Shown here: in pieces, positions 18,366-26,697 of the stretch
Position numbering within the stretch: position 1 is the stretch's first letter
How the letters are laid out: every line of letters begins with the position of its first letter
Assembly (NCBI RefSeq): GCF_001713475.1
Contig: NZ_CP016500.1
Location: forward strand, 259,508-323,507
Reading direction: 5' to 3'
From: Agrobacterium sp. RAC06
GTDB taxonomy: Bacteria > Pseudomonadota > Alphaproteobacteria > Rhizobiales > Rhizobiaceae
Length of the DNA stretch: 64,000 nucleotides
Notes under the pieces: model-generated
Seen by the model: the letters and a program-made list of their open reading frames with translations, nothing else
What the model was told of the DNA's origin: nothing
The model's database searches: none
Program-made: the position numbers and the translations under genes

Positions 18366-19019
18366 ATGCGAACAGACTATCAGGTCGAGCCCAACCAGCC
18401 TCCTTTGTCGAAGGCGCTCGTTGACCTGCTCTCGCAGACCGAAACCGCCACGATCGGCCATGTCGAACATTTAGGATTTGTCGGAGACGGCATCTTGCCG
18501 ATCACGCCTGCACGAGTTTCGGGCCAGGCCTTGACGGTGGCAGCACCCGGTCGCGACGGCGTTGTGATCTACAGGGCCATCGATCTCATTCAGCCCGGCG
18601 ACATCATGGTCATCTCGCGGGTCGACCGGGATGACATCGCCTGTGTCGGTGGCGGTGTTGCGCTTGCCGCTCAGGCGCGGGGAGCTGCAGCCATTATCAT
18701 CGACGGGCCGGCAACCGATCTTGAGGAGATCGTTGCGGTCGGCCTGCCCGTCTGGTGCCGCGGTCGTTCATCACGGACCACCAACCGCAAGATCGCCGTC
18801 GGCGGCTCGATCAATCTGCCGATTGCCTGTGGCGCTACCGCCGTCCTGCCAGGCTATGCCGTGCTCGCCGATCACGAAGGTGTCTTTGTGGCTGAGCGGC
18901 AGCGTATGGAGGCACTCGCCCGTTTTGCCATCGAGCGACAGAAACGTTCGGCACGTCTTCGCGCCCATCTGGCCGAGGGCCTATCCATCTTTGATTTCGA
19001 AAGCGATCAACAATCATGA
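18366..19019 (+). CDS. RraA-like / HMG-aldolase-fold protein
   Basis: About 217-residue protein of the RraA/dimethylmenaquinone methyltransferase-like fold, which includes 4-hydroxy-4-methyl-2-oxoglutarate aldolases and oxaloacetate decarboxylases. The core can be followed from IYRAIDLIQPGDIMVISRVD to GGGVALAAQARGAAAIIIDG and INLPIACGATAVLPG. Catalytic members carry an Arg-Asp pair after the I-D-G segment (D-G-x-x-R-D); here the sequence is DGPATD, so the Arg is replaced by Thr while the metal-binding Asp remains. The ATG at 18366 has AGGAGAAG upstream. It probably acts in the same pathway as its neighbours, perhaps with altered chemistry. Confidence 0.85.
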   Translation: MRTDYQVEPNQPPLSKALVDLLSQTETATIGHVEHLGFVGDGILPITPARVSGQALTVAAPGRDGVVIYRAIDLIQPGDIMVISRVDRDDIACVGGGVALAAQARGAAAIIIDGPATDLEEIVAVGLPVWCRGRSSRTTNRKIAVGGSINLPIACGATAVLPGYAVLADHEGVFVAERQRMEALARFAIERQKRSARLRAHLAEGLSIFDFESDQQS

Positions 19020-19891
19020 AGATCTCACTCATTCAGATGAATTCGCAGCCGGATCGCACAGCCAACCTCGCCCAGGCTCTGCGTTTGATGCGCGACGCCT
19101 GTGCTGTGGCAAAACCGGATCTCCTTGTCCTGCCGGAGCATTTCGACTGGACGGGTGGGACGCCAGAGGACAAGCGCCAGGCGGCCGATCTTGTGCCCGG
19201 TGGTGAAGCCTATGAAATGGTGCGTGCCTTTGCTCGCGAGACAGGTGTCGCCGTTCATGCCGGTAGCCTGCTTGAGCGACGCCCTGATGATCCGACGATC
19301 TTCAACACCACCATCGTCTTCGATGCCAAGGGGCGTGAAGTCGGCTGCTACAGGAAAATCCACCTCTTCGATATCACCGCACCTGACGGCAAGCGCTATG
19401 CTGAATCGGCAGTTGTGGCACCGGGTGATGGGCTGCTTGTCTATGACGTCGGCGGGTTCAGGATCGGCTGTGCCATCTGCTATGATCTGCGTTTCTCGCG
19501 CCTCTTCGATCGGCTGGCGAGCCTCGAGGTTGATCTGGTGATCCTGCCAGCCGCTTTCACTGAGCAGACAGGCCGGGACCATTGGGAGATACTATGCCGG
19601 GCTCGCGCAATCGAGTTCCAGTGCTTCTTTGCTGCCTGTGGGCAATGCGGCAGCTACAGGGCTCCAGATGGTGGTGACCGCGCGATGTTCGGGCATTCCA
19701 TGATGGTTGATCCCTGGGGGCGGATCATTGCAAGGGCGGGTCAGGACATCGGCGTCGTCGACGTCGAGATTGACCGAGCAACCGTTGACAAGGTGCGCCG
19801 GATGATCCCGATGACTGAACATCGACGTGATCTGAGCCATATGCCGGTCGCGTGTGTCTCGGTTGATCGCGGGCGGCAGGCCATGGGTTGA
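19016..19891 (+). CDS. Carbon-nitrogen hydrolase (nitrilase superfamily)
   Basis: 291-residue amidase/nitrilase-fold enzyme. The catalytic triad is visible: Glu in LLVLPEHFDW, Lys in CYRKIHLFD and Cys in GCAICYDLRF, with a supporting Glu in HWEILCRARAIE. Members hydrolyse omega-amides, carbamoylated amines or similar C-N bonds. It overlaps the RraA-like gene by four bases and ends the operon. Within this set it could release ammonia from an amide intermediate. The most similar known groups by eye are omega-amidase/NIT2-like proteins, but the substrate is open. Confidence 0.9.
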   Translation: MKISLIQMNSQPDRTANLAQALRLMRDACAVAKPDLLVLPEHFDWTGGTPEDKRQAADLVPGGEAYEMVRAFARETGVAVHAGSLLERRPDDPTIFNTTIVFDAKGREVGCYRKIHLFDITAPDGKRYAESAVVAPGDGLLVYDVGGFRIGCAICYDLRFSRLFDRLASLEVDLVILPAAFTEQTGRDHWEILCRARAIEFQCFFAACGQCGSYRAPDGGDRAMFGHSMMVDPWGRIIARAGQDIGVVDVEIDRATVDKVRRMIPMTEHRRDLSHMPVACVSVDRGRQAMG

Positions 19892-20031
19892 GCAGGGCAA
19901 GGCGCAATTTTACTAGGAGAAATTGAGATGGTCGTTGTGTCTCAGGTCATGCCGGGTCGAAGGGCGCATGGCTACCCTGCATTGGCGGATATTGATCAGC
20001 GCTGGTGGAGCTGCGATATCGCAAGCCTGCC

Positions 20032-20476
20032 AAGATTATAGCTCTTGCGGCTCGGTTGGCTTTCGTCGCTGGCGGCTTTCTTGCCTTGCCGCTGGTATGC
20101 GTATTTTTTGTCATGGATTGCCGACCATTCGCAGTTTCGTCCGCTTTGCCGCCGGGACAGGGTTGGCCGTCATCATCTTGTCACGGTAGCACCGATTGGG
20201 GCGAGACCCTCGACGATAACCTCGGCAGATCTTGATCGAGCGATTGCTTTCGTCGTGATGTCGGCGCTGTTCGCGATCGCCTATCCGCGCCGGATACTTC
20301 CAATTGCCCTCGCGTTGATTCTGGCCGTTTTCTTGATCGAGCTGGCTCAGTATTTTTCCGTAACGCGGCACCCCCAGTTTCATGATGCTCTGGTCAAGGC
20401 ATTCGGCGTGCTGATTGGTGTCAGTACAGGCAGGTTGATTAACCGCATGTCACGCAGAGGAGAAAAACTGCTTTAG
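20032..20476 (+). pseudogene. VanZ-like membrane protein gene, probably disrupted
   Basis: The C-terminal part (frame from about 20180) reads LVTVAPIGARPSTITSADLD, then an A-I-A-F helix, AYPRRILPIALALILAVFLI and HDALVKAFGV, the pattern of short VanZ-like membrane proteins. The matching N-terminal helix KIIALAARLAFVAGGFLALP is present but in another frame, with about 90 unrelated bases between. The TTG start at 20045 of the second frame gives an unnatural N-terminus. I read it as one gene broken by a small insertion with a frame change. Function unknown. Confidence 0.5.
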
Positions 20477-21069
20477 GCCCATCCGGCTGGGCGACGGACA
20501 ACATCTACAGCCATTAATCGAGCACCAGTGTCTTCACTTACGGTAAGCCGGCCAAGCACTTCACTATAGCTCTTGCCGCTGCGAGTGACCCACCTGGGGA
20601 ATTCCCGGTAGAATTCGCAATCAATTGAGGTGCTGCGTAAACTGAGCGAACACCCATCAACTATTTCCCCTTTTGCCTTCAGTTTGGCGGTTTGGAGATA
20701 CGCGGGTTCTCCGCATCGTTCTCAAACAGTGCCGGCGGCCGAGGGCGGCTTTTAAACGCTATGGGTCATGCCGCGCAAATCGCAGAAGTAAGTCGCCTCG
20801 GTGTTCAAGGGTCGAGACGTCAGGCTTCGTTTGTAAGACCTGACATACCAGATTGCTCAATCGGCTGGATTTCTTGCCTCGCGCTCTCATATGGGGAAGT
20901 TTTCTCGATTGAACAACTTAAGGCTACGCCCAGATTATGCCAATAGGCAGTCGATGGAATGTCTTGCCATCAACACCGTGATCGCAGTTTAAGGTATTCA
21001 AACACAAATGCACCTCCACAGGTGCTACATCGCTGTTCGTTCATAAATATGGACGCAAGATAAGTTAAG
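20477..21069. other. Intergenic stretch without a recognisable gene
   Basis: About 590 bases between the VanZ-like relic and the hipBA operator. The only open frame of note (20692-20946, plus, 84 codons) has no ribosome site or familiar motif. I see no clear repeat or terminator. Confidence 0.4.
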
Positions 21070-21085
21070 GTTCATTATAGTGAAC
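21070..21085. promoter_or_regulatory. Candidate HipB operator upstream of hipBA
   Basis: GTTCATTATAGTGAAC is a near-perfect palindrome (GTTCA/TGAAC arms; two central mismatches) that includes a TATAGT -10-like hexamer. It lies 110 bases before the likely hipB start, as expected for autorepression of a HipBA operon. Confidence 0.55.
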
Positions 21086-21179
21086 GTAGTTTGACAGTGT
21101 GATGAGCTCATGTCACGATGTTCGCGATGACGATGACCAAGAGCCCCTGCCTCAGCAAAGTGAACAAGGCGCCACCCCA

Positions 21180-21515
21180 ATGCCGCGCAACAGAAGCTAT
21201 TCCAGGGTTACGCGAGACGCCCTCCTCGTCCTAGGTAAACTGATCCGTGTCTCTAGAACCGAACGCGGCCTCACGGCTCAGGAACTCGCTGACCGCGCGG
21301 GCATCAGTCGGACAACCCTTTTCAACATCGAGAAGGGTTCACCTGGACTTGAAATCGGCATTGTCTTCGAAGTCGCGTCGATCGTCGGAATTCGTCTGTT
21401 CGACCATGATGAGCGTAACACGCTCAAGGCGCGCATGACCTATCTCGATGAAAAACTGACCTTGCTTCCCAAGAGTGTTCGTCACAGCGTGAAGGATGTT
21501 GACGATGACTTCTAA
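21180..21515 (+). CDS. hipB: HipB-like XRE antitoxin
   Basis: About 111-residue helix-turn-helix protein. The DNA-binding core is LGKLIRVSRTERGLTAQELA followed by RAGISRTTLFNIEKGSPGLE. In HipBA modules such a protein binds the HipA kinase and represses its own operon. I prefer the ATG at 21180 (MPRNRSYS) because the longer frame from 21099 adds a low-complexity acidic head. Its end overlaps the start of the hipA gene, which supports the pairing. Confidence 0.85.
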   Translation: MPRNRSYSRVTRDALLVLGKLIRVSRTERGLTAQELADRAGISRTTLFNIEKGSPGLEIGIVFEVASIVGIRLFDHDERNTLKARMTYLDEKLTLLPKSVRHSVKDVDDDF

Positions 21516-22827
21516 GGCAGAGGCAAAAGAGGCATTTGTCTGGATATGGCTGCCGGGAGCCACTGAGCCAGTCGTGGCCGGCCGCCTCGATCAGGATGGC
21601 GACCAGTTGCTCTTCATCTATGGTGCAAGTTACAGGCGTCGTAACAATGCGATCTCCATCTACCATCCGGAGCTCCCCCTGCAGGAGGGCGTTATCGAGC
21701 CTGCCAATGGGCTGAACATGCCAAGCGCAATCCGTGATGGATCGCCTGACGCCTGGGGGCGCCGCGTGATCATGAACAGGCTGACCGCACAAGCGCCCGT
21801 CGGAGCGAGTGTGTCGGATCTCAGCGAACTGACATTTTTGCTGCAGTCCGGATCGGACCGGATCGGCGCGCTCGATTTCCAGCAGTCCGCAAGCGAGTAC
21901 GTTCCTCGCCTCGCCGCGCAGGCATCGCTTGACGAGTTGATGGAAGCTGCGACGCGCATTGAGAGAGGAATGCAGCTTACGCCTGCGCTGGCTCAGGCTC
22001 TCAACCATGGCACATCGATTGGCGGCGCGCGGCCCAAGGCGCTCATCGACGACAATGAAAAGAAATTCATCGCAAAATTCTCCGCCAGCAACGACACCTA
22101 TAGCGTCGTAAAGGCGGAGTTCATCGGAATGCGGCTGGCATCAGCCTGCGGCCTTAATACCGCACCTGTGTCGATAACCCAAGCCGCCCACAAGGACGTG
22201 CTGTTGATTGAACGCTTCGATCGGCGACGCTCGGCAACGGGCTGGACACGACGTTCCATGGTGTCGGCACTGACGATGCTCGGGCTCGATGAGATGATGG
22301 CGCGCTATGCCTCTTATGAAGATCTGGCAGAACTCATTCGACACCGCTTCAGCGATCCGAAGGAAACGCTTAAAGAACTCTATGGCCGCATCTGCTTCAA
22401 TGTGCTTTGCGGCAATACTGACGACCACGCCCGCAATCATGCCGCCTTCTGGGACGGCAGACAGCTGACGCTGACGCCTGCATACGACATATGCCCGCAA
22501 GGTCGCACCGGCAGCGAGGCCACTCAGGCCATGCTGATCAAGGGCAACCTTCGTGCAAGCACGCTTTCCGCATGCCTCGCAGCGGCGCCCGATTACCATT
22601 TGACACATGCACAAGCGTCTAAGCTTATCGAACATCAGCTCACAACCATCGCGCAAAACTGGCGCTCGATTTGCGATGAAGCCGAACTGACCGAGGTGGA
22701 CCGCAAGCTGTTTTCCAGACGCCAGTTCCTCAACAGCTACGCTCTTGAAGGACTTGATGGGCATGGCTCCTTGCGGGATTCCTATGAAAGTGCACAGGAC
22801 ACGCTGCTTGCCCGCGGAGAGACCTGA
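21505..22827 (+). CDS. hipA: HipA-like serine/threonine kinase toxin
   Basis: 440-residue HipA-family protein. A HipA N1-type domain (from AFVWIWLPGA to IRDGSPDAWGRRV) is followed by the couple/kinase region. The loop SIGGARPKA, the catalytic DDHARNHAAF (with Asp and the downstream Asn) and the metal-binding YDICP are all present. In E. coli HipA phosphorylates glutamyl-tRNA synthetase and blocks translation; the target here is unknown. GAAGG lies 9 bases before the ATG at 21505. The pair may act in plasmid maintenance or stress tolerance. Confidence 0.9.
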   Translation: MTSKAEAKEAFVWIWLPGATEPVVAGRLDQDGDQLLFIYGASYRRRNNAISIYHPELPLQEGVIEPANGLNMPSAIRDGSPDAWGRRVIMNRLTAQAPVGASVSDLSELTFLLQSGSDRIGALDFQQSASEYVPRLAAQASLDELMEAATRIERGMQLTPALAQALNHGTSIGGARPKALIDDNEKKFIAKFSASNDTYSVVKAEFIGMRLASACGLNTAPVSITQAAHKDVLLIERFDRRRSATGWTRRSMVSALTMLGLDEMMARYASYEDLAELIRHRFSDPKETLKELYGRICFNVLCGNTDDHARNHAAFWDGRQLTLTPAYDICPQGRTGSEATQAMLIKGNLRASTLSACLAAAPDYHLTHAQASKLIEHQLTTIAQNWRSICDEAELTEVDRKLFSRRQFLNSYALEGLDGHGSLRDSYESAQDTLLARGET

Positions 22828-22961
22828 ATGAGACGCATGAACCCGGCGTGGTTTGATCGGCAGATGCATCAGCTCCAGGAGACAGCCTGACGGGGCGCCG
22901 ACCTCGCAACCGATTGCGGCGCCTGCCCGACGCAAGGCGCTCCATGCATGCCATGCCGCGT

Positions 22962-23285
22962 CTAGAGGTTTTCCTTGAGCAGGGTTTGGATGCGGATCTT
23001 TTCCTGGGCAGCAAGCGGTTGGCGAGCATCCGAACGGGCACGCATGATGCGCATTGCGCTGCGCACGGCATGGCCTGGGTCCTGCGCGATGACTGTATCG
23101 ATCCGGTCGTCGCGAAGCGCTTGTTCGCCGAAGGGCGTTCGTTCGTGCACAGCCACGGCAATCTGACTAAACTCGACGTTCCCGGCAGCGGCGAGGATCG
23201 GCACCTGGGCCTCTGCGCTCAACACATACCCGCACGCATCACTCAATCTTTGGGCAGCGGTGTCGTCGGCGGCATGGACCAGAGG
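22962..23285 (-). pseudogene. LacI-family regulator, C-terminal fragment
   Basis: On the minus strand the frame carries the end of a LacI/ribose-binding-type sensor domain: TVIAQDPGHAVRSAMRIMRA and QEKIRIQTLLKENL are near-invariant in a rhizobial group of LacI regulators. The helix-turn-helix and most of the sensor domain are missing; the frame loses similarity upstream of about 23285, where a short tandem repeat begins. A non-functional leftover. Confidence 0.7.
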
Positions 23286-23311
23286 ATCAGTGGATCAGTG
23301 GATCAGTGGAG
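23285..23311. repeat. Tandem repeat, three copies of GATCAGTGG
   Basis: Three perfect 9-base copies at the broken end of the LacI fragment. It marks the recombination scar between that relic and the LysR gene. Confidence 0.85.
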
Positions 23312-23364
23312 TTCTGGCCGCCAGATACAATCGAGTACCTTCCCCGATGAAAACCGTCTGGGCT

Positions 23365-24273
23365 TCAAGAAACTTCGAACTGGCTGGCGAGGCAGTTTGT
23401 CAATTGTGACGCAAAGCGTGCAGCAGCCACTGGCAAGGTGCGGCCCTTCAACTGACCGAGATAGAGGATGCCGGCGGGCACATCGCGTCCATCAAGCGGC
23501 AGTGAGACCATCCGGCCCGTTGAGGTTTGGTCCGAGAGACCGATCGGTATCTGGAAGGTGAGGATGTTCTCCATCACCGCGTGGTTTCGCAGGAATTCAA
23601 AATTGTCGGACTGGATAACCGGATCGAGGCGCACACCGGCAATGCGCATGGCAATGTCGAGCAGATGGCGCACACCATAGGCCGTCGTCGGCAGCGCGAT
23701 CGGGTAATCGACACAATCAGATAGCCTGACCGTCGACCTCGCCGCCAGCGGATGATCGGGGGACATCACGACATGCACCGGTTGGCGCACGCGGATGAGC
23801 GTCATGAAATCCGTGAGGCGCACAGGTTCGAAAACGATAGCAAGATCGGCGCTGTGATCGACGAGCGCGTGCTCGGCCGCCTCGCGATCCCGCAAGTGGA
23901 CACTGAAGGTGACGTTCGGGTGTTCCTTGCGATAGAGCGCGATCTGGCTCGGCAAGAAATAAGGCAAGAGCGCCTGGCTACAGGCAATCGACACATGGCC
24001 GCGCCGCACGCCAGAGAGATCGGCGATCTGCGAACGCACCCGCTCCATGTCCGAGAGTTGGTTGCGAATGTGGTGAATATAGATCTCGCCGGCGGCCGAT
24101 AGGCGCACACCATGGGCCAAGCGTTCGAAGATCGGCACGCCGAGCTCCTCCTCCATGGCGAGAATGCGCCTATTGAGCGCCGTCGAAGTGATCGCGAGCG
24201 TATCGGCGGCGGCCCGGATCGAGCCCGCCTTCACCACGGCATCGATGTATCGAATGGAAGCGAGGTAGCGCAT
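23365..24273 (-). CDS. LysR-family regulator divergent from the biuret operon
   Basis: LysR-type regulator of about 302 residues. The helix-turn-helix is MRYLASIRYIDAVVKAGSIR followed by STALNRRILAMEEELGVPIF, with an effector domain from HVSIACSQALLPYF onward. I chose the ATG at 24273; an upstream ATG at 24330 has no ribosome site and adds an unrelated head. It faces away from the BMP-type importer operon, and the gap contains a perfect inverted repeat of T-N11-A type, so it likely controls that operon in response to biuret or a related ureide. Confidence 0.92.
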   Translation of the reverse strand: MRYLASIRYIDAVVKAGSIRAAADTLAITSTALNRRILAMEEELGVPIFERLAHGVRLSAAGEIYIHHIRNQLSDMERVRSQIADLSGVRRGHVSIACSQALLPYFLPSQIALYRKEHPNVTFSVHLRDREAAEHALVDHSADLAIVFEPVRLTDFMTLIRVRQPVHVVMSPDHPLAARSTVRLSDCVDYPIALPTTAYGVRHLLDIAMRIAGVRLDPVIQSDNFEFLRNHAVMENILTFQIPIGLSDQTSTGRMVSLPLDGRDVPAGILYLGQLKGRTLPVAAARFASQLTNCLASQFEVS

Positions 24274-24290
24274 GAAGGGCCCTGTATAGG

Positions 24291-24311
24291 CTGCTGCATT
24301 TTTTGCAGCAG
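24291..24311. promoter_or_regulatory. Candidate LysR operator in the divergent promoter region
   Basis: CTGCTGCA, five T and TGCAGCAG form a perfect 8-base inverted repeat. Its centre fits the T-N11-A consensus of LysR regulators (T at 24295, A at 24307). It lies between the LysR gene and the binding-protein gene. Confidence 0.6.
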
Positions 24312-24434
24312 GCCGGCCAAAACATAGCACAAGACAGAAGCGCGTCCATCTGGATTACTGCCGTCGAAAGCCAGACGCGGAGCCCTCGAGACCGGGCCAC
24401 GCCGGCAAAACAAGCAAAAACGGGGAACGTCCAC

Positions 24435-25559
24435 ATGTCGAAGATCCTGATGCCCAATCGTCGCCAGTTTCTGATGAACTCAGCCGGTCTCGCCGGCGCA
24501 GCTGCCCTTTCGGGTCTGCTGCCGGCTGGAATGGCACATGCGGCGGGCCTCACGGTCGGCTTCATCTATGTCGGACCGAAGGATGATTTCGGCTACAACC
24601 AGTCGCATGCTGAGGGCGCCGCTGCGGTCAAGGCTATGGAGGGCGTCACGGTAGTCGAAGAGGAGCAGGTTCCCGAAACGGTCGACGTGCAAAAGACCAT
24701 GGAGAGCATGATCAGCTTTGATGGTGCAACACTCCTTTTCCCGACCTCCTTCGGCTATTTCGATCCCCACATCCTGGCTCTGGCACCGAAGAATCCGGAG
24801 GTGCGCTTCCAGCATTGCGGCGGCCTCTGGACGCCGGACAATCCGGCAAATGTCGGCTCTTATTTCGGCTATATCGGCATGGGCCAGTATCTGAACGGCA
24901 TTGCGGCCGGCTATGCCACGAAGTCGAAAAAGATAGGTTTCGTGGCAGCGAAGCCCATTCCGCAGGTGCTGTTGAACATCAATTCCTTCCTGCTCGGCGC
25001 GCGTGCCGTAGATCCCTCGATCACCTGCCAGGTCATTTTCACCGGCGAATGGTCGCTGGCGGTCAAGGAGGCGGAGGCCACCAATGCGCTGGCCGATCAG
25101 GGCATCGACGTCATCACCTGCCATGTGGACGGCCCGAAAGTGGCGATGGAGACCGCGGCTGGTCGCGGGATGTATCTGTGTGGCTATCATGCCAACCAGA
25201 GCGCGCTCGCGCCGGACAAGTATCTGACCGGAGCGGAGTGGAACTGGGCCAAGGTCTACACCGACATGGTCAAGACCACGCTTGCGGGCGGCACGATCGA
25301 CAACTTTGTCCGCGGAGGACTGGCAGACGGCTTCATCAAGATGAGCCCGCTCGGACCGGCCGTCAGTGAGGAGGCGCGCACCCGCTTCGAGGCAGTCCAG
25401 GGTGAGATCATGAAGGGCGGCTTCGCGGCGATCACCGGGCCCCTCAAGGACAACAAGGGCAATGTGGTGGCAACCGCCGGGCAGGCTCTGGTTGAGACCG
25501 ATGTTGCGCTTGAGAGCATGAACTACCTCGTGGAAGGCGTCGTCGGCTCCACCTCATGA
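24435..25559 (+). CDS. BMP-family ABC transporter substrate-binding protein
   Basis: Periplasmic binding protein of the BMP/PnrA type (BmpA, Med; known members bind nucleosides). The ATG at 24435 gives a Tat-like signal peptide (NRRQFLMNSAGLAGAAALSG, cut near AHAAG). The mature start LTVGFIYVGPKDDFGYNQSH matches the family opening with its Asp and Asn ligand residues. It heads an operon with two permeases, a double ATPase, ureide hydrolases and allophanate hydrolase. The ligand is therefore more likely biuret, triuret or a similar ureide than a nucleoside; this is inference from context. Confidence 0.92.
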   Translation: MSKILMPNRRQFLMNSAGLAGAAALSGLLPAGMAHAAGLTVGFIYVGPKDDFGYNQSHAEGAAAVKAMEGVTVVEEEQVPETVDVQKTMESMISFDGATLLFPTSFGYFDPHILALAPKNPEVRFQHCGGLWTPDNPANVGSYFGYIGMGQYLNGIAAGYATKSKKIGFVAAKPIPQVLLNINSFLLGARAVDPSITCQVIFTGEWSLAVKEAEATNALADQGIDVITCHVDGPKVAMETAAGRGMYLCGYHANQSALAPDKYLTGAEWNWAKVYTDMVKTTLAGGTIDNFVRGGLADGFIKMSPLGPAVSEEARTRFEAVQGEIMKGGFAAITGPLKDNKGNVVATAGQALVETDVALESMNYLVEGVVGSTS

Positions 25560-25587
25560 CAGAACAGCGCGAACAGGAGGCCAGTTC

Positions 25588-26697
25588 ATGAGCCTGCAGG
25601 TCGATCAGATGGCGCCACTTGACCGACGGACCGGCTTCCTGAACGAGGCCGGTGCCCGCCGTATCGAAGCGGTCCTTCTGCCCATGGCAGCCCTGCTTGC
25701 GGGAATGCTGGCCTTCGCAATCTTCCTTCTTCTGCTAGGCAAGTCACCGGTCGAATTCTATGGGCTTGTCTTGAAGGCGGGCTTCGGCACCGCCTTCTCC
25801 TGGACGAACACCCTGACGCGCGCAGCACCGCTGCTTCTGGCAGCGCTCTGCGTTGCACTGCCGGCCCGCCTCGGGCTCGTCATCATCGGTGGCGAGGGCG
25901 CGATCGTGCTTGGGGGCGTCGCGGCAGGCGCCGTCGCCATGCTGATGCCGGGCCTTCCGGCTGTTATCGGCATCACCCTCATGGCGGTTGCCGGCATGGC
26001 GGTCGGCGGCTTCTGGATTGGCACGGTCGGTGCACTTCGCCACCTGCGCGGTGTGAATGAGACGATCTCAAGCCTGCTGATGGCCTATATCGCAATTGCC
26101 CTGATGAACCACCTGATCGAGGGCCCCTTTCGTGATCCAGCAAGCCTCAACAAGCCTTCCACTGCACCGCTGCCCGAAACCTGGCAGATCGGCGAGATGC
26201 CAGGCATCGGCGTCCACTGGGGGCTTGCCCTTGGCATTCTCGCCTGTATCCTCGCCTGGATACTGATTGAGCGGACCACCATCGGATTTGCGGCACGCAT
26301 CGTTGGAGGCAACGTCCGTGCGGCAGAAATCCAGGGGCTTCCGGCGGGCACTCTCGCCATCGGCTTCACGGCGCTTGGCGGCGCCTTCGCAGGGCTGGCC
26401 GGCATGATCGAGGTCGCAGCGATCCACGGCTCGGCCAATGCCTCGCTTGCGGCGGGCTACGGCTATACGGGCATCCTCATTGCCTTTCTCGCCCGCCACA
26501 ACGGGCTCGCCATCATCCCGGCCGCCATTCTGTTTGCCGGCATCGAGGCGTCGAGTGGTCTCATACAGAGACGGATGGATTTGCCGGATGCGACTGTACT
26601 GGTCCTTGAGGGCATGGTCTTCATCGCCATCCTCTTGACTGACACGCTGCAGGGTCGCGTCCGCTTCCTCACTTTCCTCGAAAGGAGGCAGACATGA
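25588..26697 (+). CDS. BMP-type ABC transporter permease, first subunit
   Basis: Permease of the branched-chain/nucleoside class (BPD_transp_2), 369 residues with about eight or nine hydrophobic segments. Conserved pieces are ARLGLVIIGGEGAIVLGGVA in the middle and GFAARIVGGNVRAAEIQGLP, the usual cytoplasmic loop. AGGAGG precedes the ATG. It overlaps the second permease by four bases. It pairs with that protein to form the pore for the BMP-type binding protein. Confidence 0.92.
   Translation: MSLQVDQMAPLDRRTGFLNEAGARRIEAVLLPMAALLAGMLAFAIFLLLLGKSPVEFYGLVLKAGFGTAFSWTNTLTRAAPLLLAALCVALPARLGLVIIGGEGAIVLGGVAAGAVAMLMPGLPAVIGITLMAVAGMAVGGFWIGTVGALRHLRGVNETISSLLMAYIAIALMNHLIEGPFRDPASLNKPSTAPLPETWQIGEMPGIGVHWGLALGILACILAWILIERTTIGFAARIVGGNVRAAEIQGLPAGTLAIGFTALGGAFAGLAGMIEVAAIHGSANASLAAGYGYTGILIAFLARHNGLAIIPAAILFAGIEASSGLIQRRMDLPDATVLVLEGMVFIAILLTDTLQGRVRFLTFLERRQT

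Noticed and set aside
19900..19925. CAAGGCGCAATTTTAC, slightly like an oriT nick region of Ti-type plasmids
   Set aside because: The match is short and no traA, traC or traD gene lies near; oriT should lie beside those genes.
23285..23311. Three direct repeats as a possible CRISPR or iteron
   Set aside because: Nine-base units without spacers and far from the replication genes; a local tandem repeat.
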